A stretch of DNA of 64,000 bases from contig CANFGS010000005.1 in NCBI GenBank assembly GCA_947446595.1, positions 1 to 64,000 on the forward strand. The letters run 5' to 3'. The notes under the pieces were generated by a model. That model was not told where the DNA came from. It searched no databases and saw nothing but the letters and a program-made list of their open reading frames with translations. The first letter of the stretch is position 1; every line of letters begins with the position of its first letter. This document shows, in pieces, positions 48,439-57,373 of this stretch. This DNA comes from Neisseriaceae bacterium. GTDB taxonomy: Bacteria; Pseudomonadota; Gammaproteobacteria; Burkholderiales; UBA11063. The position numbers and the translations under genes were made by a program.

Positions 48439-49782
48439 TTATGAAGAAATATTTATTTCATCAACCAACATTGAGCCACATTGCATTGAACTATTTGGCG
48501 AATAATCATTGCTTATATAGCGAATGTTTTTATAAATGTCTTTTAAATTTCCTGACATAGTTAGATTATCAACAAAAAATTGAATCTCACCATTTTCTAC
48601 CCATAATCCACTAGCACCAACAGAGAAGTCACCAGTTACCATATTTAGTCCATGCCCAATAGTTTCGATAATTATAAGACCAGTAGTTAATTTTTTGGCA
48701 AATTCATAAATGTCATCAGAAAAGTTACTAGTAACAGCTATATTGTGATTACCACCAGCATTACCAGTAGTTGTTAAGCCAAGTTTACGCGCAGAGTAGC
48801 AGTTTAGTAAATAGCCATTGACGCTACCGTTTTTTACTAATTCACGAGCTTGAACCATAACGCCTTCATTATCAAAATAGCAGCTGCGGCTACTTTTTTT
48901 AATAAATGGATCTTCATATATATTAAGCCATTTAGGAAATACTTCTGTATTTAGAGAATTATCTAGGAATGTAAGGTGACGAAATAAATTACTACCGCTA
49001 ATTGCACCTAGAAAATTCCCTATAAATGATTTGGCAATGCCTGATTCAAAGATTACTGAATAAGATCCAGATTTGATAGTGCCTTTATTTAGGCGGCGAA
49101 CTGTTCTTTCAATTGCCTTTTGTGCCAAACTTTGATTACTTATTAAAGTATCAAAATCAAGGCTTGAATCATACCATGAGTCAGTTTGCATACCCTCAGG
49201 TGTATCGCCAATTAGCGATAGACTTTTATTATACCGTGTCATTTGATAGCCTTGGTTAAAGCCATTAGTATTAGCTAACACAAAACTGTATTGACTGTAA
49301 CCTATAGATGCTCCATCGGAAGTTTGAATTTTATTATTTAAAGTAGTACCAAAATGTTCAATTTCTTTGGCATTATTTATTAAATCATGATGACTTAATA
49401 CTTTGGGATTAAATAATTCTAGATCGCCTTTAATAGATTTACATAGTAATGACGCCTCAGGAACTCCATTAAATGGGTCGGGCTTAGTATGTTTGGCAAT
49501 ATCTATTGCACGAGTAATTATTTCATCTAAATTTTGCGGATTTATTTTACTAACACTCACAGCACCACGGTTGTAGCCGTTGTATACTTGAAGCGATAAG
49601 CTACTACCATAGCTAGTTTCAAAGTTTTCTATATTACCGTTTAGGATATCAACACCACCGGCAATATTTTCATTAATTTCAATTTGAGCACTAGTTGCTC
49701 CAAGCTGTAATGCTCGTTCTAAAACATTATTAGCAATTTTTTGTAGATTGTCAGTAGTATATTCAAAATTTAGTTGAGACAT
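48439..49782 (-). CDS. pmbA: Metalloprotease PmbA/TldE
   Basis: Partner of TldD in removing leader peptides and degrading unfolded peptides. Seen: long N-terminal domain (GATSAQIEINENIAGGVDILNGNIE), YNRGAVSVSKINP, and the C-terminal TTGLIIIETIGHGLNMVTGDFSVGASGLWVENGEI (short parts ETIGHGLN, GDFSVGASGLW). TldE subunits lack the HEXXXH motif of TldD, as here. 447 aa. tldD is not in the window. Confidence 0.95.
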   Translation of the reverse strand: MSQLNFEYTTDNLQKIANNVLERALQLGATSAQIEINENIAGGVDILNGNIENFETSYGSSLSLQVYNGYNRGAVSVSKINPQNLDEIITRAIDIAKHTKPDPFNGVPEASLLCKSIKGDLELFNPKVLSHHDLINNAKEIEHFGTTLNNKIQTSDGASIGYSQYSFVLANTNGFNQGYQMTRYNKSLSLIGDTPEGMQTDSWYDSSLDFDTLISNQSLAQKAIERTVRRLNKGTIKSGSYSVIFESGIAKSFIGNFLGAISGSNLFRHLTFLDNSLNTEVFPKWLNIYEDPFIKKSSRSCYFDNEGVMVQARELVKNGSVNGYLLNCYSARKLGLTTTGNAGGNHNIAVTSNFSDDIYEFAKKLTTGLIIIETIGHGLNMVTGDFSVGASGLWVENGEIQFFVDNLTMSGNLKDIYKNIRYISNDYSPNSSMQCGSMLVDEINISS

Positions 49783-49930
49783 AATATTCCTTAATAGTAT
49801 CTATTATTTCAAGATTTTACACTATATTATAAGTCTAGATGGCGGTTTTTCATACTTCTGTGGTGCAAAAAAGTTCTAAATGTAGTAACATTATGCTTTA
49901 GTTAACTATATAAAAAGATTGATATCCTAT

Positions 49931-50455
49931 ATGCCAAATACAAATATACTTGATAATGATTCGGAAATTGAAGAATTACCACCAAGTAAAACAAAACGCA
50001 AACAACATATGGATTATTTGCAAAATTTAGGTATGGAGCTTGTAGAGCTAAGTAAACAAAAGTTAGCAAAGATAGAATTACCTGATAACTTAATTGAAGC
50101 AATCAAATTATCCCAAAAGATAACAGCTAATGGTGCAACAAGGCGTCAAAGTCAGTATATTGGTAAATTGATGCGAAATGTAGATGCAGTATATATAGAA
50201 AATAAGCTACACGAGTTAAATTCAGATTCGGTAAAAAGCACCAAGTTACTTCATGATTGTGAAATGTGGCGTGAACGTTTGATAAAAGAAGATAAAGAGC
50301 TTGATATTTTTGTTAATACATTCGCTACTTCCGATATCGGGCAACTTCGTGGCTTGATACGACTATGCCGTAAAGAACAAGCTGTTAATGAGATTAAAAC
50401 TTATCGTAAACTATTTAAATTTATTCGTGATGTAATAGAAATGGAGAAAGAATGA
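49931..50455 (+). CDS. darP: Ribosome-associated protein DarP (YjgA, DUF615)
   Basis: Helps late 50S subunit maturation. Begins with an acidic patch, then LPPSKTKRKQHMDYLQNLGMELVEL. GATRRQSQYIGKLMR is a typical family motif. I prefer ATG 49931; a TTG at 49919 adds four residues and neither has a strong ribosome-binding site. 174 aa. Overlaps the next gene by four bases. Confidence 0.92.
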   Translation: MPNTNILDNDSEIEELPPSKTKRKQHMDYLQNLGMELVELSKQKLAKIELPDNLIEAIKLSQKITANGATRRQSQYIGKLMRNVDAVYIENKLHELNSDSVKSTKLLHDCEMWRERLIKEDKELDIFVNTFATSDIGQLRGLIRLCRKEQAVNEIKTYRKLFKFIRDVIEMEKE

Positions 50456-51591
50456 ACCCAATTCAAATAGCTATTATTGCATTTGTTGTTATAGTAATCT
50501 TATTAACTCTGGGTTATTATTGGTATGATGATGCACGTTTTAAAAAACGTGTCGAAAATAATTTTAATCAAGCAACGAAAGATATTTTGATTGATGAAAA
50601 TAAGGCAACCGTATTAGATAGTATAGATTCTAATTCTAATCCAATTGATAAGCCAAAAGAGTTTATGCCAAAAGATATTTTTGATGACGAAATGCCTAAG
50701 TTTGATCCACTTATGGATGATCATATAACTCATCAAGTTGTTGAGGAAGTACCTGAAGATAGCGTTGAAGCTTTCTTTGTAAAGTTTGATAGTATTGATT
50801 TTAGTTATGCAGATTATGTGAATAAAAACCTTGATTTGGTTGTTGATATTATTTTTGAAGAAACTAAAAAGTTAAAAGTTCTACCTGAAATTGGACAATT
50901 TACTCATAAACAGTTTGTGTTTTATGTACTTGATAAAGATAATCAATGGCAAGTATTTGAAAAAGGAAATAAATACTACGCTAAAGCATTAAAATTAGTG
51001 GTACAGATAGTTGATAAGGACGGGATTATTAGTCAGGCACAAATAGCCAATATTTATCAAGAATTACATAAGTTTGTACTTAATAATGATGCTCATATTC
51101 GCTTAAGTGATTACGAACAGGTTATTAATGATATACAAGAGCAGATTAAGGGTTTAAATAGTATTGAGCTTGTTTTGGAGTTGTATTTACTTACTAAAAC
51201 TAAAGAGCATTATTCAGTACTATCTGAATTTTTTACCTCTAATGGATTACAAAGTAATTCGGGGTTATTTAGTCTAGTAGAAGATAATCAGATTTTGTTT
51301 ACTATAGGTAATGAGAGCCAAAACTCTCTCGATACACATGATGAATTTTCTACATTATCAATAGTAGCACCGCTTCATTTACATGAAAATCCTTTATATA
51401 TAGTTGATAAGATTTTTGATTTGGGTGAACGCTTTATGGCTAAATTCGAGTCCCGGATTCTAACTTCTAATAAGCAAGTACTTGGGCAACGAGAATATGA
51501 CCAATTACTAACTTTTATTAAGAACTATGTCGATTCGGCTAAGAAAAAACAAATTAAGCTAGGTGGCGAATTAATCCGTAGATTATTTTAG
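50452..51591 (+). CDS. ZipA-like cell division protein
   Basis: 379 residues. One N-terminal transmembrane helix (AIIAFVVIVILLTLGYYWY), a basic and then acidic linker, and a C-terminal ~230-residue domain of which the last part resembles the ZipA FtsZ-binding domain of betaproteobacteria (LVEDNQILFTIGN, FMAKFESRIL ... GGELIRRLF). Would anchor the FtsZ ring to the membrane. Sequence similarity is weak. No ligA follows, unlike in some relatives. Confidence 0.7.
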   Translation: MNPIQIAIIAFVVIVILLTLGYYWYDDARFKKRVENNFNQATKDILIDENKATVLDSIDSNSNPIDKPKEFMPKDIFDDEMPKFDPLMDDHITHQVVEEVPEDSVEAFFVKFDSIDFSYADYVNKNLDLVVDIIFEETKKLKVLPEIGQFTHKQFVFYVLDKDNQWQVFEKGNKYYAKALKLVVQIVDKDGIISQAQIANIYQELHKFVLNNDAHIRLSDYEQVINDIQEQIKGLNSIELVLELYLLTKTKEHYSVLSEFFTSNGLQSNSGLFSLVEDNQILFTIGNESQNSLDTHDEFSTLSIVAPLHLHENPLYIVDKIFDLGERFMAKFESRILTSNKQVLGQREYDQLLTFIKNYVDSAKKKQIKLGGELIRRLF

Positions 51592-51938
51592 TAGAATATA
51601 AGAGCATGGTTTTTACTGTTTGCGCTAAAATTGCAGGGTATGCGCATTCCCAGCTCTTAATGAAATGGCAAGATTCTTAAATTTAAAAATGGTGGAAAAT
51701 ATTGTCATTCAATGTAAAGGGTTTACATTCCTAGTAATCCACCATGAACACGTTCATCTAACATTTTATCCCTCAATATTCTATTTAGAAACTTAGATAC
51801 CTCTCCTTACATCTTTAACCATGCTGCATATCTTTATCTATTTTGTTCTTCTCTAGTTTTATAAATAATATAGAATAATAATTATCGGCATGGTATAATA
51901 ATATATACATAATTTCAATGTATATAGGAGAAAATATC
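51592..51938. other. Gene-poor gap with possible remnants
   Basis: No full gene. The left end (51600-51660) has agagcatgg and cccagctctt, perhaps a very diverged repeat. On the minus strand a 26-codon open stretch ends at a stop near 51734 (reads KFLNRILRDKMLDERVHGGL) without a start codon; it may be a gene scrap or chance. The right end holds an extended -10 (TGGTATAAT, 51891-51899), the probable promoter of the lipoprotein that follows. Confidence 0.4.
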
Positions 51939-52910
51939 ATGAGAAATTTTAAATTAAAAAGTTTTTTATTTTCAATTATAGTTTTAACAGGGCTGTTATT
52001 ATCAGCCTGTAATGGTAGCAGTGGTAGTAGTGGTGGTGGTACACCAACGCCAACGCCAACGCCAACGCCAAGAGGGATAATATCAGTATTATCTGTTATC
52101 CCGTTATTGGAGTCAGCTAGCATTTAATCTAATGGTGCAACCTATGCGCTTATAAGCCGAAGTGGTAGTTTGTCTAGTCCAGTAACAATAGCATTACAAA
52201 GTAACAGCCCATCAATGAGTGTTGATAAAACTAGCGTTACCCTTAGTGCGAATGAGGATCATACTTATGTCAAACTAAATGGTGTAACAATTGGTAATGC
52301 GGAACTAACAGCTACTGCTAGTGGCTATATTGAATCCTCTGTAGGATTTAGTATAACATCTGCTCCTTTATTTAGCTGTGTAGCAGATATTTCCAATTCA
52401 GCATCTCCGACTCTATGTGGCTGTCTGAAGGAAAATGATGGCAGTGGCTTAACATGGTACCGTGATGGAAGTCAGATTGGTCCATGGACAAATTGGTGTT
52501 CAGGTTCAGGTGGGGCGGAGTCAGATCCAAGGTGTACTGCTTTCAACAGTAGTACCCAAGGTAACAACGGAGAATCTCTAAATGCGTTTAACACAAAAAA
52601 CCATTGTGGTTATACCGATTGGCATTTACCTACTACTACAAATTCTGGAGCTTATGTTGCAGACTTGGGGGGTGACTGGGGTGCTATAGGTACTTATGCG
52701 ATTAATAATAATTATGTTGATCAAACTAACTTCGGCGATTGGCTGAATACTAATAATTTCATTAATATTGTCAATAACAGCTATTATTGGGACAGCACGT
52801 CGTACACTACTACTAAAGCGTATGCCCTGTTGATGAGCTTTGGCCAAGATATGTTTACTAGCTATGACGACTATCCTATTCGTGTCCTCGTGGTTCGTGG
52901 TAGCCAGTAG
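51939..52910 (+). pseudogene. Lipoprotein with DUF1566-like C-terminus, interrupted by one stop codon
   Basis: ATG 51939 follows AGGAG by eight bases. A signal peptide with lipobox LSAC is followed by a GSSGSSGGG linker and a TPTPTPTPTP spacer encoded by a CCAACG tandem (52043-52069). At 52125-52127 a TAA stops the frame, but the same frame continues at once with SNGATYALISRSGSLSSPVTI and runs to 52910. The rest has an Ig-like domain and a DUF1566/Lcl-like domain (CGYTDWHLPTTT, YYWDSTSY, YPIRVLVVRG). A single CAA-to-TAA change would explain it. Confidence 0.75.
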
Positions 52911-52961
52911 TTATTTGAACATTTGGCATTTTCTACTTGCACTTTTGTAAAGCGTCAATAT

Positions 52962-52992
52962 CACAGGGATGGGTTTAATACCCGTCCCTGTG
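52962..52992. other. Long perfect hairpin without U-tract
   Basis: CACAGGGATGGGT and ACCCGTCCCTGTG form a 13-bp stem with one G-T pair and a loop of five. It follows the broken lipoprotein gene. No T-run follows on either strand, so it is not an ordinary terminator. Confidence 0.5.
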
Positions 52993-53023
52993 ACGATATA
53001 TAAACGTGGAGGAATTTAGTTAT

Positions 53024-53047
53024 AAAACTGTAATAAAGCAGTTTTTT
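53024..53047 (+). terminator. Intrinsic terminator between lipoprotein and potA
   Basis: AAAACTG, an 8-base loop, CAGTTTT, then more T (53024-53047). The stem is A-T rich, but the U-tract is good on the plus strand. Confidence 0.6.
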
Positions 53048-53157
53048 ATGTGCCATAATTTTAAATGTAAAAAATAAAAAAACCCCTAAGATTTTCTATT
53101 TTTGTTACAATAATTTTCTCAAAAAAATTAAGTAACATTTTTTGTAAGGGCGATGTT

Positions 53158-54261
53158 TTGGCAATACTTGAAATTAAAAGCGTCACGAAGCAATTTGGTG
53201 ATAATCTAGTTGTAGATAATATAAGCATTGATATCCAAAAAGGTGAGTTTTTTACACTTTTAGGACCGTCTGGTTGTGGTAAAACAACCCTACTTCGTAT
53301 GATAGCTGGATTAGTGACTCCTGATAGCGGTCAAATATTACTTGATGGTGTTGATATCACGAATCTTCCCCCAGAAAAACGTCCTTTACATACTATATTT
53401 CAAAGCTATGCACTATTTCCTCATATGACAGTTGCTGACAATATAGCCTTTCCACTAAAGATGGCAAAATGGGATAAGAGCAAAATTGATGCCCAAGTAA
53501 ATGAATTGCTTGAAGATGTCCAATTAAGCCAATTCAAAGATCGCTACCCGCATGAAATATCAGGTGGGCAAAAACAACGCGTTGCAATTGCAAGATCATT
53601 AGTTGATAGACCAAAGCTATTACTTTTAGATGAACCATTATCGGCTCTTGATGCAAGATTGCGAGAGCATATGCATATGGAGCTTGTGAAATTACAAGAA
53701 GAAACAGGCGTTACATTTGTTTATGTCACGCATGACCAACATGAAGCTCTTGCACTATCAAGTCGTATTGCGGTACTAAATCATGGAACAATTGAACAAC
53801 TTGATAAACCAGATATTATTTATTCTAAACCAAAAACTCATTTTGTTGCTGATTTCTTGGGTAAATGTAATCTACTAAAAGCTGAAGTGCTAGCAACCAC
53901 CGGTGATACAGTAAAACTAAGAGTTGCCGATAGTATAGAGCTTTCTATAAAAGATCCAGCTAGTAGTAGCTATCATGTTGGTCAAATAGGATGGTATTCA
54001 TTACGTCCTGAAAAACTTAAATTAAGCTCAGAGAATAATTTTGATGCTACCAATCTTAGCGTCATAAAATCTAAGGTAAATGGTTATTATTACTATGGTA
54101 ATGGGACATTGTATGAATTAGACTTAGGTAATAATACTAAACTACAGGTAATGGCACCAAACCATACTAGTGATGGGGTTAAGTTCTTTGTGGATAATAG
54201 TGAAATATATGTAGCTTTTGATCCGGAAGCCGGTAATTTCTTGGATACAAGTTCATGTTAA
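53158..54261 (+). CDS. potA: Spermidine/putrescine import ATP-binding protein
   Basis: ATPase of the polyamine ABC importer. Walker A GPSGCGKTT, signature SGGQKQR, Walker B LLLDEPLSALD, and a C-terminal TOBE-like domain. The start is TTG 53158 with AAGGG seven bases upstream; the nearby ATG 53153 is out of frame. 367 aa. The stop overlaps potB by seven bases. Confidence 0.95.
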   Translation: MAILEIKSVTKQFGDNLVVDNISIDIQKGEFFTLLGPSGCGKTTLLRMIAGLVTPDSGQILLDGVDITNLPPEKRPLHTIFQSYALFPHMTVADNIAFPLKMAKWDKSKIDAQVNELLEDVQLSQFKDRYPHEISGGQKQRVAIARSLVDRPKLLLLDEPLSALDARLREHMHMELVKLQEETGVTFVYVTHDQHEALALSSRIAVLNHGTIEQLDKPDIIYSKPKTHFVADFLGKCNLLKAEVLATTGDTVKLRVADSIELSIKDPASSSYHVGQIGWYSLRPEKLKLSSENNFDATNLSVIKSKVNGYYYYGNGTLYELDLGNNTKLQVMAPNHTSDGVKFFVDNSEIYVAFDPEAGNFLDTSSC

Positions 54262-55154
54262 GGTTAAACGAAAAAAGAGCATTATCATTTATACCATCAC
54301 TATATTTGGTGTGCTTATTTTTAATACCAACCTTGATAATGATTTTTATAGCATTTCGAGAGCCAGGTGACTACGGAGGTGTAGCACCATTGATTACGCA
54401 TATAAATAATTCTACCCAGCTAAATTTGACACTAGATAGCTTCAAATTTGCTTCTACTAGCTCTTTTATTTGGCAGTTATTTTTACGTTCAATGGCGTTT
54501 TCGATTATTACCACTATTTTTTGTCTGGTTCTTGGTTATCCATTAGCTATGATGATTGCTAAAAGTGGCAAAAAATATCGCGATATATTATTATTAATGG
54601 TAATTATACCGTTTTGGAGTAGTTTTTTAGTTAGGGTTTATGCTTGGATGATAATCCTTGGCCCTGATTCTGGGGTTAATTATTTGATAAATAAGATTAT
54701 GGGTGTATTGGGGTTTTCCTCAGTAAATTTATTATATTCTTCATTTGCTGTAGTAATTTGTCTTATATATATCAATCTACCTTTTATGGTTTTGCCATTA
54801 TATGCTAATTTACAAAAGCATGACGACACTCTAATAGAAGCAAGTCGTGATTTGGGAGCTACACGCTTACAGTCTTTCTTAAAAGTAACTTTGCCGCTTA
54901 GTTTACCAGGGGTGTTAGCTGGGAGTGCTTTGGTATTTATCCCAAGTATTGGGATGTTTGTAGTACCAGAATTAGTTGGGAATAATTGTTCACTGATGAT
55001 AGGTAATTTAATCAAGCAGCAGTTTTTACAAACTGAAAATTGGCCATTGGGTAGTGTAACATCCATCATAATGACTTTAGCGGTACTAGGTATTTCATTA
55101 TTTGTTGGTGTTTTTGCCTCACGCTTAAAAGGACTAAAATATGCAAACAAATAA
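54255..55154 (+). CDS. potB: Spermidine/putrescine permease, PotB subunit
   Basis: Inner-membrane permease with six helices. The ABC permease loop EASRDLGATRLQSFLKVTLPLSLPGV (parts EASRDLGAT and LPLSLPG) contacts PotA. The N-terminal FIPSLYLVCLFLIPTLIMI is usual. 299 aa. Overlaps potC by 14 bases. Confidence 0.95.
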   Translation: MLRLNEKRALSFIPSLYLVCLFLIPTLIMIFIAFREPGDYGGVAPLITHINNSTQLNLTLDSFKFASTSSFIWQLFLRSMAFSIITTIFCLVLGYPLAMMIAKSGKKYRDILLLMVIIPFWSSFLVRVYAWMIILGPDSGVNYLINKIMGVLGFSSVNLLYSSFAVVICLIYINLPFMVLPLYANLQKHDDTLIEASRDLGATRLQSFLKVTLPLSLPGVLAGSALVFIPSIGMFVVPELVGNNCSLMIGNLIKQQFLQTENWPLGSVTSIIMTLAVLGISLFVGVFASRLKGLKYANK

Positions 55155-55914
55155 GATGTCAAAAGTTTTTTTATTTGGTGGAATATTTTCTTTTTTATTC
55201 TTGTACATACCGCTTATAGTACTTATTTTATATTCGTTTAATAATTCGAAGATTAACGTTGGTTGGGTAGGGTTTACCCTAAAATGGTATAAAGTATTAT
55301 TTGCTGATAAAGAGATTATTCACGCTGGAGTTAATTCATTATTAATAGCTTTTACCTCTAGTAGTATCTCTGTAGTACTAGGAACCCTCGGAGGTGTCGC
55401 GCTTCATAGATATAAAATCCCGCTACTATCAGCTTTGGTTATGGTGCCAGTTGCTGCTCCGGAATTACTTGTTGGGGTATCGCTATTATTATTTTTCTTA
55501 ATGATTAATTTTACTCTAGGATATGCTTCTATTATTTTAGCTCATACTGCTTTTTCGATTAGCTTTGTAGCCATTGCAGTTAAATCAAGGATGTTTGGGA
55601 TGGATGATAGTATTATTGATGCCGCACGTGATTTGGGTGCGAGTCCTTTTAAAGCTTTTTGGTTGATTTTAATTCCAACTATACTACCAGGGATTATTGC
55701 TGGTGGTTTAATGGCATTTACTTTATCAGTTGATGATTTTGTAATTACGTTTTTTACAGCTGGAGTAGGTTCTACAACATTACCTCTAGCTATTTATTCG
55801 ATGCTAAAGATGGGTGTTACGCCTGAAGTGAATGCAGCTTCAACTATTATTATCCTCTTTACTTTATGTTTAGCCTCTATAGCGACTAAACTATCTCCAC
55901 AAATTTTTAAATAA
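55141..55914 (+). CDS. potC: Spermidine/putrescine permease, PotC subunit
   Basis: Second permease subunit with six helices. Contact loop DAARDLGASPFKAFWLI. The YIPLIVLILYSFNNSK start and LSVDDFVITFF are typical for PotC. 257 aa. Translation coupled to potB. Confidence 0.95.
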   Translation: MQTNKMSKVFLFGGIFSFLFLYIPLIVLILYSFNNSKINVGWVGFTLKWYKVLFADKEIIHAGVNSLLIAFTSSSISVVLGTLGGVALHRYKIPLLSALVMVPVAAPELLVGVSLLLFFLMINFTLGYASIILAHTAFSISFVAIAVKSRMFGMDDSIIDAARDLGASPFKAFWLILIPTILPGIIAGGLMAFTLSVDDFVITFFTAGVGSTTLPLAIYSMLKMGVTPEVNAASTIIILFTLCLASIATKLSPQIFK

Positions 55915-55923
55915 GAGTTTGTT

Positions 55924-57024
55924 ATGACTAAATACCTCATTAATAAATTTGTATTATCTATTATTATAGTTTTATTATCTGCTACAAGCTTCGCCGATAA
56001 AGACCTAAACGTATTTATCGGCTCTAATTATATAGCAGACCCAACTATTGCTAGACTTGAATCTAGTTGTAAATGTCATTTGGTACAAAATTATTTTAAT
56101 GATAATGGCGAAATGCTAGCCAAAATGGCAGCAGGTGCCACTGGTTATAATGTAATTGTTGCAACAAGCTATGCTGTGACAGAGTTAGCTAAAATGGGTA
56201 AAATTGAGCCTCTTGATTTGAAACGGCTACCAAACTTAGCGTATGTTGATAAAAATTTTATGAACCAGGTTTATGATGTGGGCAATAAATATTCAGTACC
56301 ATATGCGTATACGCCAGTATTTTTGGCTTATAATGCCGATAAAATGAAATTGCTGGGTATTACCCCAAATACTTGGAGCGTAGTTTTTGATCCCAAATAC
56401 TTAGAAAAGCTCAAAGGTCATGTGACTATGTTTAATTCTTCGCGTAATGTATTTGCTGCAGCTCTTCTATATCTGGGTAAGGATCCCAATTCAACCAATC
56501 TTGAAGATCTGAAGTTAGCACGTGAGGTAATTGACAGAGCTTCTCCTTATTGGGCAAAGTTTGATAGTGATAGCTATTATCGTGGACTACTTAGGGGTGA
56601 CATTTGGATAGCTATGAGTTATTCTATAGATATCTATAGAGCAATAGCTGATGCTAAAGCTTCACATTCACCAATAAAGATTGAGGCTATGCTTCAAAAA
56701 GAAGGGGATATGTATGAGCTTGATAATATGGTAATACCAGCCTCAACTCCTGACCTTGATTTATCATATGCTTTTATCAATAATGCTCTTTTGACAAAAA
56801 GTGAGTATGAGTTATCTAACCTAACAGGATCTAGTGTTCCAAATAAAGTGGCAATTAAAATGTTAAGCCCAGATATTGCTAATAATCCATGGATTTATCC
56901 ACCAGATATGAAAAAAATGTATGTATTTAATGAATACGCTCCAAAAATTCGTAATCTAATAAACGAAATGTGGACTGAAATTCAGATGCGGTGCCATGAA
57001 ATTTGTAACACTTGCAGTTATTAA
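55924..57024 (+). CDS. potD: Spermidine/putrescine-binding periplasmic protein
   Basis: Solute-binding protein with signal peptide VLSIIIVLLSATSFA, then LNVFIGSNYIADPT (polyamine-binding start), VPYAYTPVFLAYNADKM and IAMSYSIDIYRA. 366 aa. Last gene of potABCD. The C-terminal end has three Cys (MRCHEICNTCSY), which is unusual and may be a strain extension. Confidence 0.92.
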   Translation: MTKYLINKFVLSIIIVLLSATSFADKDLNVFIGSNYIADPTIARLESSCKCHLVQNYFNDNGEMLAKMAAGATGYNVIVATSYAVTELAKMGKIEPLDLKRLPNLAYVDKNFMNQVYDVGNKYSVPYAYTPVFLAYNADKMKLLGITPNTWSVVFDPKYLEKLKGHVTMFNSSRNVFAAALLYLGKDPNSTNLEDLKLAREVIDRASPYWAKFDSDSYYRGLLRGDIWIAMSYSIDIYRAIADAKASHSPIKIEAMLQKEGDMYELDNMVIPASTPDLDLSYAFINNALLTKSEYELSNLTGSSVPNKVAIKMLSPDIANNPWIYPPDMKKMYVFNEYAPKIRNLINEMWTEIQMRCHEICNTCSY

Positions 57025-57042
57025 TCGTATTTATGGTATAAT
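57012..57042 (+). promoter_or_regulatory. Probable metK promoter (extended -10)
   Basis: TGGTATAAT (57034-57042) is an extended -10 with consensus TATAAT. TTGCAG at 57012-57017 is a -35-like element with long spacing (19). The predicted start at about 57049 coincides with the base of the leader hairpin. It lies just before and after the potD stop. Confidence 0.6.
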
Positions 57043-57049
57043 ATCTCGC

Positions 57050-57147
57050 TATCAAAACTGGATTTGAAATCTCCAGCTTGCGCAGTTTTGATATTTGTAA
57101 TGCATGCTAAAACGGAGGAGTTTATAATCAAATCAATATATTCCCCC
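57050..57147 (+). ncRNA. Structured leader of metK, candidate riboswitch
   Basis: An 11-bp perfect stem TATCAAAACTG (57050-57060) / CAGTTTTGATA (57083-57093) encloses 22 bases, including CTCC and CTTGCG. Then come GCTAAAA and GGAGGAG (57114-57120). Loop TCTCC can pair with GGAGG in a pseudoknot and mask it. Instead, GGAGGAG can partly pair with TTCCCCC (57141-57147), followed by ATTTTTT, in a terminator-like form. The tail GCTAAAA-GGAGG recalls SAM-II/SAM-V riboswitches, but I cannot assign the class. It precedes S-adenosylmethionine synthetase. Confidence 0.45.
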
Positions 57148-57200
57148 ATTTTTTAACCTGTAAAATATGAATACTTGTTGTTGCTAGTATTACTAATAAT

Positions 57201-57345
57201 CCGTCATACCAACGCTTTTTTTCTTGTCATCCCAGACACGATTAAGATGCTGTTCGTATAGCATCTGGAATCCATGCTCTATATTAGTGCAAGAGCATGG
57301 ATTCCAGCCTTCTGCTTCGATGACGGAAAAAAGCTGGAATTACGT
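57201..57345. repeat. Dispersed MITE-like repeat in the metK leader
   Basis: gtcatcccagacacgattaa, gctgttcgtatagcatctgg, aatccatgctctatattagt, then gagcatggattccagccttc. The two halves are inverted with respect to each other, so a long hairpin can form. It lies inside the probable metK 5' untranslated region. The gap 57025-57373 holds this, the promoter and the leader only. Confidence 0.85.
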
Positions 57346-57373
57346 GAATGATGCACAAGATTAAAGGAATTAT

